Translations under genes and position numbers: made by a program
Assembly: GCA_902729315.2 (NCBI GenBank)
Contig: LR746273.1
Coordinates: 4,131,001-4,195,000, forward strand
Length of the DNA: 64,000 bases
Origin: Spirodela intermedia
Taxonomy: Eukaryota; Streptophyta; Magnoliopsida; Alismatales; Araceae
Reading direction: 5' to 3'
In this document: positions 1-11,720 of the stretch, piece after piece
Numbering within the stretch: the first letter of the stretch is position 1
Layout of the letters: each line of letters begins with the position of its first letter
The notes under the pieces: model-generated
What the model was told of the DNA's origin: nothing
Seen by the model: the letters and a program-made list of their open reading frames with translations, nothing else
Database searches by the model: none

Positions 1-680
1 CAGGTTCGGACGTAAATGATCCGTTGTGTTTTTAGACCGCTTTGGGAGGACTTTTAATTCATAGATTTAAATAATTGAGAATCAATAATAGGTACAGACA
101 TTAGCCATACAATTTCTATGAACAGAAATTCTACAAATAATTTACCTACAATCATTCAACTATATGTTTTAACGAGGACTCATTTCTGAGGATATCTCTG
201 ATCTAACCCATATAGAGGCAACATAACAAAAAAGAAAACGCGACAAGATTTCCTGTAATTTCCTTTGTTTCATAACATATGGGGAGTCCCTAGATAAGAT
301 TACGCACAACTGCACAATCCGTGTAGCCCAAGTTCCCAAAATACAATACGTTTCTTGCCTGAGACGAGAAAAAACGTACAAAATCTCGAAACGTCCCCTT
401 CAAATTTTTTCTCCCCCTAGAATCAAAGGGAAGTTTACATCGCCCAAAACATTTAGCTGCAATATAAGAATGAAGCATCAATTGAAAAGTTCAGTATTTT
501 ACAATAATTTACAATCATTTCAAACAAATTAATGTGGATGAACCAAAAAAGATCTCATCCAAGACAGGGGAACAATCAAGGATGTTCGTGGGGGGACGTA
601 TATGACAGGGAAACTAAGGCTCTACGTGAAAGATGAAACCGATTCAATCATCAAACCAGAGCAGATAGAGCATGCTATAC
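1..680. other. Non-coding or 3' part of the minus-strand coiled-coil gene
   Basis: No exon with a convincing splice acceptor and donor could be placed here on either strand. A short minus-strand reading frame at 290-481 has no recognisable domain. The stretch is probably intron and/or 3' untranslated sequence of the gene whose exon ends at 681, but this is inference from position only. Confidence 0.3.
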
Positions 681-2706
681 CTCATTCTCAAGAAAGTCAA
701 TTTTCTCAAGGGCTTTGTCTTGCTCTTGCTCCATCTTTGCAAATAATGTCTCGATGACTCTGCATTCTTTAAATGAGGCATCTAAGCAATCTTCAAGTTG
801 CTTATTTTCCCACGTGAGATTCTCCAACTGAGTTTGCAACTTATGCAAGCTCATTTCTAACTGTACACATAAGAAATGATCCATTGTAAATGGAAAAATT
901 GGCATTAACATTGAATTATATAGCACTGAACAGTCACTAAATTCATAAGCTTTTACAGTAGGAGAACGCAAAAGTGATGCCGAACTATCTAGGAAACAGA
1001 TTAAGAAACATGCCCATATTTTTTAAATGCAGATATTTCTCACTCAAATGATCTAGATTTCTGAATGGGCACGTATATATTATAAAATGATTGACCTAAA
1101 AGACGGGACAAGAGCAAACCATTTTTTCCCTCTGTAAGGCCGTCATAATCCTGATCGGAAGAGACATAATGTAGTACGCCCAGGCAATAACGCTCCAACA
1201 CACATCTATCTGAATTTTGATTACGGACTTCACTAGAGTCAACCATGTTGCACAAGCGAAAATAAGAACTTGTACACCAAGCACGCAGAAAACCTTGAGA
1301 AAAACAAAAGGCTTGGTAACCAAAATGAATGGATTCATCATTAACTCAACAGAAAGCCCAATCACGTTTAGCATGACTCTTGGCAGCATCAAAACCTTTG
1401 TCAAACATCACCCAAACTAGAGTCCCTATCCAGCATCATTTTTTAGTGACCTGCACAATAACGGAGTTCAATAATGATATAATTGTTGCGTGCTCAAGGT
1501 AGATGAATCCGATAAAATGTTGGTCGTAAGAAAAAATATGCATATTGTGAATATCCATGTTATTGAGCTCAATAATCAACGCAAGGCATCCTACGGTGAT
1601 AATGATCATTCATTTCTATTCCTGTCAAAGATGGTTGCCAAACCACGGCTATAATCAAGAAATACAATCAGGTAAAACATAAATTTAAATACTGTAAAAT
1701 CTTGAAAGTTGGATAAAGGTGTAATTCATGGAATACGAAAAAGGAAATGTTCTCCCCGATTTCTTCATGTTTGGCCATAATGTTTATGCATTTGTAATGA
1801 CAAGACGACCTCTAAAGTCGATATTCAGAAGCACGTTTATAAATTGTTACCTTTTGTGACTAGCTAGATCCCTTTTTTCTGGCATGTGATTCATCGTCCT
1901 TCTTTTCCATTCTAGGGAAGAGCTTTTTTACAGTATTTTATATACTTTTTCTTCATTATTCACATAATTGTGTCGCCATATACTGAAATAATACCTAACC
2001 AACACTAGCTTCCTAGTTATACTATTGGTAGTTTATACAATTGTACTCCTAAGCTGAGAATCATAGTCACCCACATAATGTAAGCTACCCTGGCTATGAC
2101 CAACTTTACCGTCACTGTGCAAGTTTCTGATGACTTCACGCTCCGATTCTGAACCATAAAGTACTCTAACCGGAACATATCTAAACAATTATCCACTATC
2201 ATCTTCGCTACTCACGAGGAATAGCAAGAAGTTCCACAAGCGAAGAGATCATCCTCCACCTACACGTCTACTGACTACACTGTTCAGAGTGAATTGGGGT
2301 TCGGTGACCTGACATTGATTTAAATAATTACAAAAATTCGATACATGATTAAGAAACCTCTTCCTTCACACTCTACAGAACTGGGGACATAGGGAGCAAT
2401 AGGAATCCATATTCCCAACCAGGAAAAAAAAAAACAACAAACTGATCCAACTCTTCCAACATCTTCGGTAAGAGAACGCCATAACAGAGTGTAGAGAGAT
2501 AGAGATAGCGAGAGAGAGAGAGAGAGGGGGGAAAATAATTATCAGTAAAAATGAAGACGACCTCAAGCGGAAACAAGATAGCCAAATTGCGTGATACGAA
2601 GAAGAGAAGAAGAGCGTAAGGTCTTGAGATAGTTACAGTCTCCTGAGTGGAGATACGGCCAACTGCTGGCCTCCCATCTCCTCCCTCGCCACCTCACCCT
2701 CGCCAT
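681..2706 (-). CDS. Conserved plant-type membrane plus coiled-coil protein, 3 exons (possibly incomplete 3')
   Basis: I do not recognise the family. Three exons join in phase 0 on the minus strand: about 2706-2698 (start MAR, donor AGG|GTGAGG), 1395-1120 (donor ATG|GTTTGC) and 860-681 (acceptor TGTACAG, donor GAG|GTATAG). The joined protein begins MARVLMLPRVMLN. Exon 2 encodes about 92 residues with two or three hydrophobic segments (for example FVFLKVFCVLGVQVLIFAC) and ends MTALQREKM. Exon 3 encodes 60 residues of strongly heptad-like, charged sequence (LQTQLENLTWENKQLE, then FAKMEQEQDKALEKI), a likely coiled coil. The exon 1 to exon 2 acceptor (CAAAG at 1396) is weak. An ATG at 2826 is also in frame, but the added residues look like translated leader. 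No stop was found, so further exons may lie left of 681 or outside the window. A membrane-anchored coiled-coil tether is an inference. Confidence 0.55.
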
Positions 2707-3592
2707 CTTCCCCAGCCAGCAGACCACAGAAGAAAAGACGCCGACGCTGTTCTTATCCGTCTTCATGCTCGGCACCTTGGAGGTGACGAGGACGGAGGAG
2801 AGGCTCCGACGACACGTCGCCCGCATTCGGACGCGTGTGACCTGCCCCTGCGTTCCTCAGGGACTGAAGTGTGTCTGAGTGTGTGAGAGAGAGAGAGAGA
2901 GAGGGACGTGAGGCCCACAGTATCGCAACCCGCGTTAGGACGAAGTGTGGAGGGTGCGTAGATAATACAGAACTAGCGTAGATGTTTTGTACATATTAAT
3001 AATCCTTGGAGGTGATAGACGAAACATTCCATTTGTTCTCGGTTGTTCCTTGCAGTACCCCTCGCCGGACGTCCCGCCGACCCCACCGCCGCGGCCTTCG
3101 TGGAGGCATCCGGCAACGGCGCCCTGTGAAGCTCTGTTCCCCTGGGGTGTCATCTTCTCCCTCTGGTTCTCTCTTTCTCCGCGTGCCTTGTGTTGATCCG
3201 TTCGTCGCTAGAGTGTGGGCGAAAAACCCTAGCCTCCGGGCACCAAACGCCTGCAACTCTCTCCCTCCGAGTCAGAGATCTCGCAGCCCGGCGGAACCCC
3301 CTAGAAATTTGATCGTTTTATAGTCTTTCGCTGGCTCTTTGTAACATGTTTTGTTATCTTTAATTGCTTCTGGACTTCTTGTGGGGGATATTTATTGTCC
3401 GGTGCGTGTTGCCTGTGTTCTATTCTTTGGTAGATTTTTAGGTTCAATTTTTTGCACACTAGTTGTTGACCAGTCGTTTCGTGCTCCATGTTTCATCGGT
3501 TATAAACACTGTGTTTATTCTGGCTATCTTCAATTTCTTGGAAATAGCTTGCGCGAGGTGTGGAGAAGTCCCGAAGCACTGGAGGGTTTTCG
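2707..3592. promoter_or_regulatory. Shared divergent promoter / leader region
   Basis: About 0.9 kb separates the minus-strand start at 2706 from the ING start at 3593, so the two genes are head to head. The interval holds a GA microsatellite at about 2885-2903, a GC-rich block at 3055-3130 and a CT-rich leader-like stretch at 3150-3300. Reading frames here have atypical composition and look like leader sequence. No individual promoter element is clear enough to call. Confidence 0.45.
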
Positions 3593-5817
3593 ATGCCTGA
3601 ATCCATGGACAAAGACTCAGGGGAAGGAGATCCAAACTTTCCATCACAAGCTCTCTATGGTCTACTAAATTCTCACCTCGAAGCAGGTTCGTTCTCGAAA
3701 TAACTGCTCCTTGTCAATCATGCCAGCTGAAGCTCGTATCGCTCTATAGCTTCCCTGGGTAATGGAGCAAGCTCGTTTATGTTTCAAAGTTGCTATCATT
3801 CTTATTTGCTTCTAATCGAAAAAGAATGTCATAAACTACGATTTTAAGAGGCCAAATCATCCTTTCATGTGAAGTATATGACTTTTAGTACAGGAACGCA
3901 ATCCCGAGGTCTTGAAGCATGTCTCGTACGCGATAACTATTTAGTTGAATGACACAATAATGCGAGATGGTTACGGAAACCTTCACAGATTATTGTTGTA
4001 CGTCCATCGCACTCACATGGAGAATTTTTTGCTTATGAAAGTAAAAGAAATGCTTCCTTGGAGTAAGCGTTTCTCAAATCAAAGTGAATTTTGCTCGGAA
4101 TTTGTATGGAAATGTTATTGGTCCACTGAAACGAAAGACATTCCCCATCCCCAGGACTGTGCGAGAGAAACGACTAATGTTCCTGGCTTTGCAGCGTTCC
4201 ACCAGGGTCTGCAAACCATTTTCTGAGATGTTATTACTACCTAATGCATTTTTCTCTCAATGATCAAAAGTGATCGATTTTTGGTTTCTGTCAAGGCAGG
4301 GGCAGAGCTCGACAGCTCTGCCACAGTTGTGAACATCCCTATATAAAAAAAATTATATGTACAGAGTTTTGCTTCACATTTATTGGGAATCTGAGTCGCT
4401 TAAATGCGATTGCTACTTTATTATGAAAGCCAGAACAAGTTAGTGGAGCTGTTATTCTCCATTTTCAGATCTGGAGTCGTTGCCATCCATGCTGCGTCAT
4501 ACATATGCAACGATGCGGGACTTGGATCAGAGTCTACTGGGTATTAACTCCTGATGGCCGAGTGCATACATAAATATAGATATATGTTCATGTATATTGT
4601 ATCGCAATCTGATTTATGGGACAAGGGATTCTGCTCAACCCCACTTTTTTTTTTGAAGTGTTTCATCTGGTTAACTTTTGTAGCACTTCAGCAGCAGAAC
4701 GAGAAAAGATGTGATGAAGAAATTGAAGAAATTAGGCGGGGGTTTGTTGGATCCGGTAACGCCAACCTGAACACATCGCTTATCAGATTCTCTGATGAGG
4801 CTCTCGATGAGCAGAAGCACTGTATCAGAATCGCCGACGAAAAAATTGCATTAGCGGGCCAAGCCTATGAAATGGTATTTGATTCGAGGAGCCCTTCTAC
4901 GTTCTATTAGTTTGATGGGCAAAAATTTTCAACCTGCGCGTAAATCTTGATTTAAGCTTTAAGGGAAAGTCCCCGGAACTCCACACAATCATCACCCTAT
5001 TTTGCATTTTATGTTTTGCTTTCTTGATGTTGTTTCCAAGATACGCTGAAATCTGCCATATCGTCTATCTTCTACATCTTAGGTCGTTGCCTGCGTTGTC
5101 CCCAATTTTTTTCCAGGTGGATGCCCAAATCCAACAGCTTGATCAGTACTTGAGGAAACTGGAGACAAAACAAGGTTGTTCTTCTCCGAGTACGCTTCCA
5201 TCCTTGCAGAGTTGAATCCTCCAATCTCTCTCTCTGTCTCGCTTTTATTTATATTTCTAGTTTTTTTTTGTTTTGCCGGGCTTGTGACGCAGAAAAGGAG
5301 CCTGCAGAGACCCTAGAAGGGTCCGTCGTCGACAGTCGTCTGCGATCAGGAAGGGGAAGCGGAAGCGGCAAGCCGGGGCGGAAAAAGTATGGCCATCTCC
5401 TGAGCACCATTTCTTCCCCTAGTTAGATTTTAGTTTTGTTGAATGATCTGCCGACCATTGCCCCGTTGTGGAGCAGATCCCGGCCTGCGGTGGAGCCAGC
5501 GAGCATAGACTTGGAGATCCCCGTCGATCCGAACGAGCCCACCTACTGCGTGTGCAACCAGGTCAGCTACGGGCAGATGGTGGCCTGCGACAACCCGAGC
5601 GTACGCCCCCCCCCTTCTTCCTCCTATTCCTGAATCTTTCTCTCTCTCTCTCTCGCTTCCCGCCGGCGGTGGAGACGGGTTTTCATGTCCGACCTGCATT
5701 CTGGCTGGGCAGTGCAAGATCGAATGGTTCCACTTTGGATGCGTTGGCCTCAAGGAGCAGCCCAAGGGGAAGTGGTTCTGCCCCGACTGCGCCGGGATCA
5801 AGCGCCGCCGTAGGTAA
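3593..5817 (+). CDS. ING1: ING-family PHD-finger histone reader (inhibitor of growth-like), 7 exons
   Basis: Exons 3593-3686, 4469-4540, 4684-4874, 5117-5174, 5293-5386, 5477-5600 and 5713-5817 join in frame to 245 residues, close to plant ING proteins. Residues about 22-100 form the N-terminal ING helical domain ([46 protein letters not shown]). A basic Gly/Ser/Arg linker follows near 150-175. The C-terminal PHD finger has the full Cys4-His-Cys3 set: C194, C196, C207, C212, H218, C221, C234, C237. Aromatic Y193 and W216 sit where ING proteins cage trimethyl-lysine 4 of histone H3. The protein ends in a basic KRRRR tail. ING proteins are known subunits of histone acetyltransferase or deacetylase complexes and bind H3K4me2/3 in the nucleus. 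Start: an in-frame ATG at 3605 is an alternative. ING1 versus ING2 is not certain; the N-terminus is longer than I expect for ING1. Confidence 0.92.
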
Positions 5818-6037
5818 CCGATGATTCACCGGAAGTTTTTTTTTTTTTTTTGAGGTTTCAACCGCAGGCAGAGAATGGTGAAACTGTGGCAAAATCTCCT
5901 CCTGTAATAGATTCCAGAGCCGGGGAAGCTCGTAATAGATGGATGCCGGAAAATTCGCTATCTTATTCCTTCCATTGTTCAAAGATTTTTCTCTGCGCCG
6001 TGGGCTCTACTACTGCGAATGCTGCAGGTGACAAAGA

Positions 6038-6041
<4 letters not shown>

Positions 6042-6073
<32 letters not shown>
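6042..6073. repeat. (GA)n microsatellite
   Basis: An uninterrupted GA dinucleotide run of about 32 bases lies just beyond the stop codon of the minus-strand LEA_2 gene, in its likely 3' untranslated region. Similar short GA/CT runs occur at about 2512-2526, 5638-5655, 12838-12858 and 51028-51047. Confidence 0.9.
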
Positions 6074-6075
<2 letters not shown>

Positions 6076-6082
6076 GGCGGAT

Positions 6083-6676
6083 TCAGTGTGATTTGGAGGT
6101 GCAGTGGAGGAGGTCGTCGGCGGAGTCGCCGGCGGGGTAGAGGAAGGGGAGGGTACAGTCGAGGTGGGTCCAGAACTTGACGGATATCAGGGCCACCCGC
6201 CACCGAGTCCTAGCCTTGCCAGCCAGCGCGAACTCCACCCGACCGCTCTTCAGGGACTCGTCCATCCTCTCCCTCCCTGCCTCGTCCAGTGGCGCCGCCG
6301 AGGACTCCACCGCGTAGCGCAGCCGCTGGGTGCTGTTCTTCGGCACGTCGAAGTCCTCCGCCAGCAGCGCCGCCAGCGGCGTCCTGCCGAACCGCAGCTG
6401 CAGTTCGACGCCGGAGAAGGTGGCGTGCGCCCTGCCGTTGTCGTTGACGGCTTCCACTGTGAGGCTCATGGCGAGGTCCAGCAGCCCCGACTGGTCGTAG
6501 CCGAGGCGGTCCAGATGGGCGTCGCCCACTCGCAGGAAGGGGATCTTGGGGCGGTACGCGAAGTAGACGGAGAGCACCACCACGCCGGCGATGATGACGG
6601 TGACGGCGAGGATCGTGCACACGAACGCCGCGAACCAGACCAGCGACTTGGCGGCCCGTGGATGTCTCGTCGCCAT
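6083..6676 (-). CDS. NDR1/HIN1-like (NHL) LEA_2-domain membrane protein
   Basis: A complete single-exon frame of 197 residues. The N-terminus is short and basic (MATRHPRAAK) and precedes one long hydrophobic segment at about residues 11-42 (AAFVCTILAVTVIIAGVVV), followed by YRPKIPFLRV. A LEA_2 beta-sandwich-like region fills roughly residues 50-185, with the family pattern of hydrophobic strands, an NDNGRAHATFSGVELQLRFG segment and an RTRWRVALISVKFW segment before a Cys-containing tail. This topology, a signal anchor with an extracytoplasmic LEA_2 domain, is that of NHL proteins at the plasma membrane, some of which act in pathogen response. Single-exon structure is usual for the family. Third-position GC is very high compared with flanking introns. 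The exact NHL subgroup and role are not determinable here. Confidence 0.92.
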   Translation of the reverse strand: MATRHPRAAKSLVWFAAFVCTILAVTVIIAGVVVLSVYFAYRPKIPFLRVGDAHLDRLGYDQSGLLDLAMSLTVEAVNDNGRAHATFSGVELQLRFGRTPLAALLAEDFDVPKNSTQRLRYAVESSAAPLDEAGRERMDESLKSGRVEFALAGKARTRWRVALISVKFWTHLDCTLPFLYPAGDSADDLLHCTSKSH

Positions 6677-7000
6677 CCTTCCGGCGAAGATTCGAGCTTC
6701 GAGCTCTGGTCTGTTCTGTCATGGCAGGAGGGGAGGGGGGATTCGTATCTTCTTCCTTGGCGAGCAGGGCAAGCCATCGACGATATTCATGGCCCTGTCT
6801 GGAAGGAAGACCCTCTCTTTCTCTGTTTGGCCCTCTTCCATCCTTGCTCGCCCTCGGCCCACGGAGATGCCAAACTTCTTCGCCATCCCGCGGCCACTTT
6901 CCACTCTTATCTCTGGTTTTCGGGTATATGCAGCCGACCGAGATTAGAACCAAAGCTATATATATACGTCTCTAGCTCTCTCTCACAAATAGTCAGCTCC
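6677..7000 (-). promoter_or_regulatory. Putative promoter of the NHL gene with TATA-like box
   Basis: Upstream of the minus-strand start at 6676 is a run at about 6956-6966 that reads GTATATATATAG on the minus strand, about 280 bases from the ATG. It is a plausible TATA element with a leader of some 240 bases. Plus-strand reading frames across this stretch have no recognisable domain and are treated as chance. Confidence 0.35.
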
Positions 7001-7723
7001 CCTGGTACAGAAAACTTGAAGTTACCCATGCAAAAATAGCCTTTTTTATTGCGTTTAGTTACAAACGATTGCCAAAAACTAAAACAATAACTCCGATGCT
7101 AGCCTCATAGAAAATTTGTGATCGTTGATCATAGCAAGTTAAATCTTCCATCCTAAATGTCCGAAGCTAATATCTGGTTGCGTCCAAACATAGGAGCGTA
7201 GTCAAGTCAATTGCTTCATAGATTGAACACGAATGGGTGTGCAAGCGATAATTATTTTTTTATGAATCTAGAGAGGTTTGATGATACGGAGAAGGAAAGA
7301 TTCCTCAAGATTTCTCATTTCTCATCCCCACGATACAAACACATCCATGGGCCCTCGACTCGAGAGCACTAGTTCAAGATTCGTGCCATATTCTTGGAGC
7401 ATGGACCTTATTAGGGGCGGTCCCTTGCGGGAAAAAAACTCCATTTTCTGTCATCACTCATGTTCCAGCGCACATTGATTGACCGCACGCTATGATATGA
7501 GGGATGGCAGACAGAAAATATATGGGATGCCTATTGTTGGATTCTCACATTTGAATAATGATAACATGCGCATATTTTTTTAATAAATTATGTTGGCCGA
7601 TTTCTGTGCCGTTTTTTTTTTGAAAATATGGTGGGTGGGAGAAAAACGAAGTACAAGGTACATATTTATAGGAGAGAACAAACAGCTGAGTCGTTTGAGG
7701 TTCGGGGGTTTAGCGTGGTAAGG
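7001..7723. other. Intergenic, no gene seen
   Basis: AT-rich sequence between the NHL promoter and the PPR pseudogene. Short reading frames are present but none resembles a known domain, and no repeat or RNA gene stands out. Confidence 0.4.
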
Positions 7724-8800
7724 ATGGCAATGGTGGAGGTCCTCCTCCGGTCTCTCACCTCCCCCCCCCCTTCGGGGGCACCCGTCTCCGCTCAGCGCCC
7801 TCGCCCCCGCCATCTTCGCCTCTGTCCTCCCCAGCGACTGCGCTGGCGGCGTGAGATTCGCTGTAATGGACTAGTACGGTATCCCTCCGCAAGGACGTGT
7901 TCGCCGTTAATTCTCTCTTCGCTACTGTGCTTCGCGAGGGCCGCAGCGCCTCCGACGCCGCCGCAATGTTCGGCCGAGTCAAGTCCTCTGAATCCATCCT
8001 GCTGCCGAGAGAGGGGAACACCACCTTCGGCGAGGTGGTCGTCAGGGTTGGCTGGGATGCCGATGACAGATCGGCCCACGAAGCCTTCCTCAATACCCTT
8101 GTTGGTGCTGGGTTGGCCGATGAGGCCGTCAAATTTCTTCGAGCAATGCAGGGCAAAGGATTCCTTCCCGAGGCTCAAATTCTTCGTAAGCGCACATGAA
8201 AAATCTTACGAAAAAGGATGACGCCAAACAGGCACCCGACTTCTGGGAGGTCATGGCGGAAGGCGCCGGCTTGGTGCCTAGCCTCGCCATGTATTAGGCA
8301 ATCATTGGTCTTCTCTGCAGAAAAGGTGATGTTGGTGGCGCCTACGCCCTCCTCGATGAAATGCCCTTCCTCGAGTTATTCCCTGATTCTCGCACGTACA
8401 ACATGATTTTTGAGTGCCTGGTGAAGGCCAAGAAGGGGAACGAGGTTGATCAGTTCGCGGCTGAGATGAGGAAGAACCAGTTCCCGCCAACTCCCGCCAA
8501 CTCCATCCAATTGTGCTTGGCGGTCTGGGTGCTCTTTGATAGGTTTGTCCCTGAGGGTACTGCTGCCGTCTGGGAATTTCCTGTGGAGGATGGGGTGTGG
8601 CCGCTAGATGAGTGCGCAAATGAGATGCTGATTGGTCTGCAGGACCTCGGGAGGATGAGTGACCCGAGGAGGTTAGAAGAAGAAGACATGTTTGACATGA
8701 GCGTTGGAATGACAAAAGCCGCGATGGGAAAGTTGAAGAATGGATTTTGAATGAAGGAGGCATATCAATACCTCGAGAATAGGTGGAAGGAGGGACTCTA
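7724..8800 (+). pseudogene. Decayed pentatricopeptide-repeat (PPR) gene
   Basis: Pieces of one P-class-like PPR protein appear in order but in different frames. From 7724 there is an organelle-targeting-like start (MAMVEVLLRSLTS), then a segment reading LAPAIFASVLPSDCAGGVRF, then FAVNSLFATVLREGRSASDA at about 7897-8199, which continues to AFLNTLVGAGLADEAVKFLR. The C-terminal part at about 8200-8747 has PPR signatures AIIGLLCRKGDVGGAYALLD, PDSRTYNMIFECLVKAKKG and DECANEMLIGLQDLGR. Breaks include several frame changes before 7900 and near 8200, an in-frame TAG near 7870, another TAG within SLAMY*AIIGLL near 8293, and an early TGA at 8748. Intact relatives act in organelle RNA processing. PPR genes usually lack introns, so absence of introns does not show retroposition. 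Confidence 0.82.
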
Positions 8801-11720
8801 GGAATCAAAGAGTGGTGCAAACATATTTGGTATTTTGCTGCTGTTTCTTCACTAAAGTCTGCTGAGAAGGCAGTGCTTAAGGTCTGATGTAGGGTGCTGC
8901 ATCAGGTGCATTATTTGGTTATGTATGGTGCTGCATCAGGTGCATCAAGAGTATTTGGTTAAGTGCTACAAAAGTAGCACTCGCTGGCACTTTAATTGTT
9001 TTTCCTCCTCCACTGGATTGCATAATGTTCTTCTTTTCTATTAAACTCATAAGAGGATTGGTTCATTCACTCTTTTCTATTCTTGGGGGGATGTTAACCT
9101 CCCTTGCTTCTTTCTCTCTTGTTAGTACACACCAGTGGACGGCATGTCCCTTGGTGTGATTCCTTTTAATCACGTGGTTCAAATCACAACTATCAGTGAC
9201 GAAAGGATTGTATCAATAAACCATGATTAAATTTACCAGTTTTGACATTCTTTGTTGGATCTACTAATTGGATCTAACATTTACCTTGGATGTAACATAT
9301 GGGTCGTCAACTCCTGTCGATTGTTTTGGAAGGGCTTGCAAGGAGAGCATTTCACGTCTAGGAAAAAAGGTGTGTGACTTGATTTTTCTGCGGTTGGAGT
9401 TGTATTTTGTCAAGTTTGGCTCTTCTTGTGACTGATTTACGATTCTAATCAATTTCCTTTGTCCTCCCAATATTTCATTCTATAATGGTTTTTGATGTTC
9501 GTATTAAAATGAATAGCATTGAGTGTAAAACCTTAATATTCTTTTTTAATGTGAATTTTGAAAAAAGAACCTATTTTTTGAAATAAGTATTTCATTCATG
9601 AGAAAAATATAATTGCAAGAAAGTGTGATTTAATACGAAGAAGCTGAGGTACTAGTGTCATTGATGTGAAGTAGCCTTTGCATCAAATTGTCTTCTACAC
9701 AAGAAAAAGCTCGTTGCCTGAAAGGGGTTCCCATAGCCTAGTTTAGTCAACTGGTGCGCAATGGTGTCCAGTCTTGTGAAAAGTCTTTGTCAAATGTGTA
9801 AGGGGAGCTAGGAGGATGACACCCCCTTCTCTCCCCAAAGCTGAATGTGCGGAAGAAGTCCAATTGCTGGAGAGGTTATCGTTGCCTTAGACACTTTCTT
9901 CTCTATGGAGGGAAGCCATGCTCCATCTAGTGTGTGGAGCTTATCCATGCTTTAAGAATTGGAGAGCAATCCTCTGTGTTGCCTACTCTCATTGGCTAGT
10001 GCCAATAGGGGCTATTAGTCCCTTGGCTACTCCATCGATGGAAGAAGTATACATTAGGGTCAAGGATTTTGTCCTGACTCCTCTACCCATTGCTTAAAAA
10101 CAACTACATGGGAATGGCGATGATATCCTGACTTTCTGCAATTTGGCATTTGGATGACCTCTATCTTGGGATAAGTCTCATTAGTTGCTTTCATTGTTAA
10201 AATGTGTTCTGATCAATAGACTCTCTCTAAACCATTATGGTAAGCCAGAATTATTTCTTCTTATAGATCCTGAGGAATTTCTAGTGTTGGAATTGTGAAT
10301 CCCTGAGGAAAAAAATGGAGCGTGGAGATTATAATGGTTGACACCTGTGAAAAGACGGCTAAATGTACATGAATCAACACTTGTAGTGAACGGAGAACCA
10401 AATGCATTGTGGTTGACTCCTGTAGAGCATGGGTAAACACTTGTGAAAAAATAGAATTTCGAATTTACACGTGTGAACACCTAAAGATAGACCAAAAATT
10501 TTAATTCCCAAGGATCGGGATGCATAATTTATGTGCCAATATCATGAATCAGCTCTTGCAAATCGAAGGCCGCCTCTGGAAATCTATTAGAACCGATTTG
10601 GGACGGGGGTTGACATCCAGAGGCTTAAAGGAGTTGTCACTTATCATAATTTTTAAACTCAGGTGCCAATATCTAACATTTACATTTTTTTTTAAATGCT
10701 CAAGGTATATATTTTTTAAAATGATGACCGGAAATGATCGAACCACTAGATGCTTTCTGACCATTGGAGGGGAAATCTTACGGAAGGGGATTCCTTGGTG
10801 CCCCCCTTTGAGATGGTTTCCAGGTCCGCGGGTTGCTGGTCTCAGAAGGAGGGCACCAGTGACTTAGGCTACCCATGGTTTAGTGGTACCAAAACATCAG
10901 TGTGTAACCTATGATGAGGCCACCACCGTAGAGACCCCTTTTAGGAGAGATTTTTGGAAGTGTTGAGTACTGGTTAAGGCCGACCATCAACAGGTGGCCT
11001 GTTCAATGGACCAGTGGTGTTCCTTTGTTTCAACACTGGACTCTGCCCGCGAGAGTGGATCACCAGTGGCCGCTATGGAGCCTCTTGAGCCTCTTTTGTG
11101 GCCATCTCTCACCTGCTACTTTTATGGGGGCGAAATCTTACTATTCAGTCCTCTGGTTAGGCTGTCATTTAGGCGTGAAGAATGTCCTTGCAAGGTTTGA
11201 CCACTGTGTTCTATTCCACTTAATTTTCCAGAAGGACTGAAATAGGGTGCGGGCAGCAATTCTTTAGATGACTTCTATTTGGCAAATTCTTTTTCGAGTC
11301 TTGAAGGCCCGAGACAACGCTGGTGTCTTGGTTTCTGATGTCTTCCAATATAACCCAGTTGGTGGTAGTCACAATCCTCTCAAAAGCTCAGTAAGGTTGT
11401 CTAGTTGATCTAATTGAGATCTGTCAGAGCATTACAGTAAGTAGGTTGCTTCTTTTATTCGACTTTGTTTCGTGCCATGTGTTCAATTGAAGTAGATCAC
11501 GGCAGTATCTTTTGTTAGCTGCTGGGGTCAAAAGATGTTTGAAGAATCTTGGCTGCCTCTTGGCTTTCGATTCCTAGATACCTCAAAATAGAGTCGGTAT
11601 GAACAAGAACAGTTTTGTAATCCATTTTTGTTCAGCATGTCAGTGAACGAAAGCGCAATCCCTGCCGGTTGAGAGAAAAACGAATCAATAGATGCATAAT
11701 ACTTCTCCTGGTCTATTTGG
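8801..11720. other. Long intergenic stretch with short degenerate repeats
   Basis: About 2.9 kb without a supportable gene. It contains a short direct repeat near 8886-8975 and a patch of related GTTGACTCCTGT / AACACTTGTGAA motifs at about 10320-10490. Frames near 10994-11240 and around 11300-11390 (one reads LKARDNAGVLVSDVFQYNP) have some coding-like character but no family I recognise; they may be remnants of an old gene or transposon. Confidence 0.4.
8886..8975. repeat. Short tandem duplication
   Basis: Two neighbouring segments share GGTGCTGCATCAGGTGCAT and TATTTGGTTA with roughly a 43-45 base spacing. They lie just downstream of the PPR pseudogene. No function is apparent. Confidence 0.6.

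Noticed and set aside
3006-3323. Open frames over the ING leader on both strands
   Set aside because: Composition is Pro/Arg/Ser-rich low-complexity leader sequence, with no domain and no splice consistency with the real ING exons.
6104-7039. 311-codon plus-strand frame and other frames over the NHL gene
   Set aside because: It is antisense to an intact LEA_2 gene. High GC at third positions removes stops from other frames, and its translation is low-complexity.
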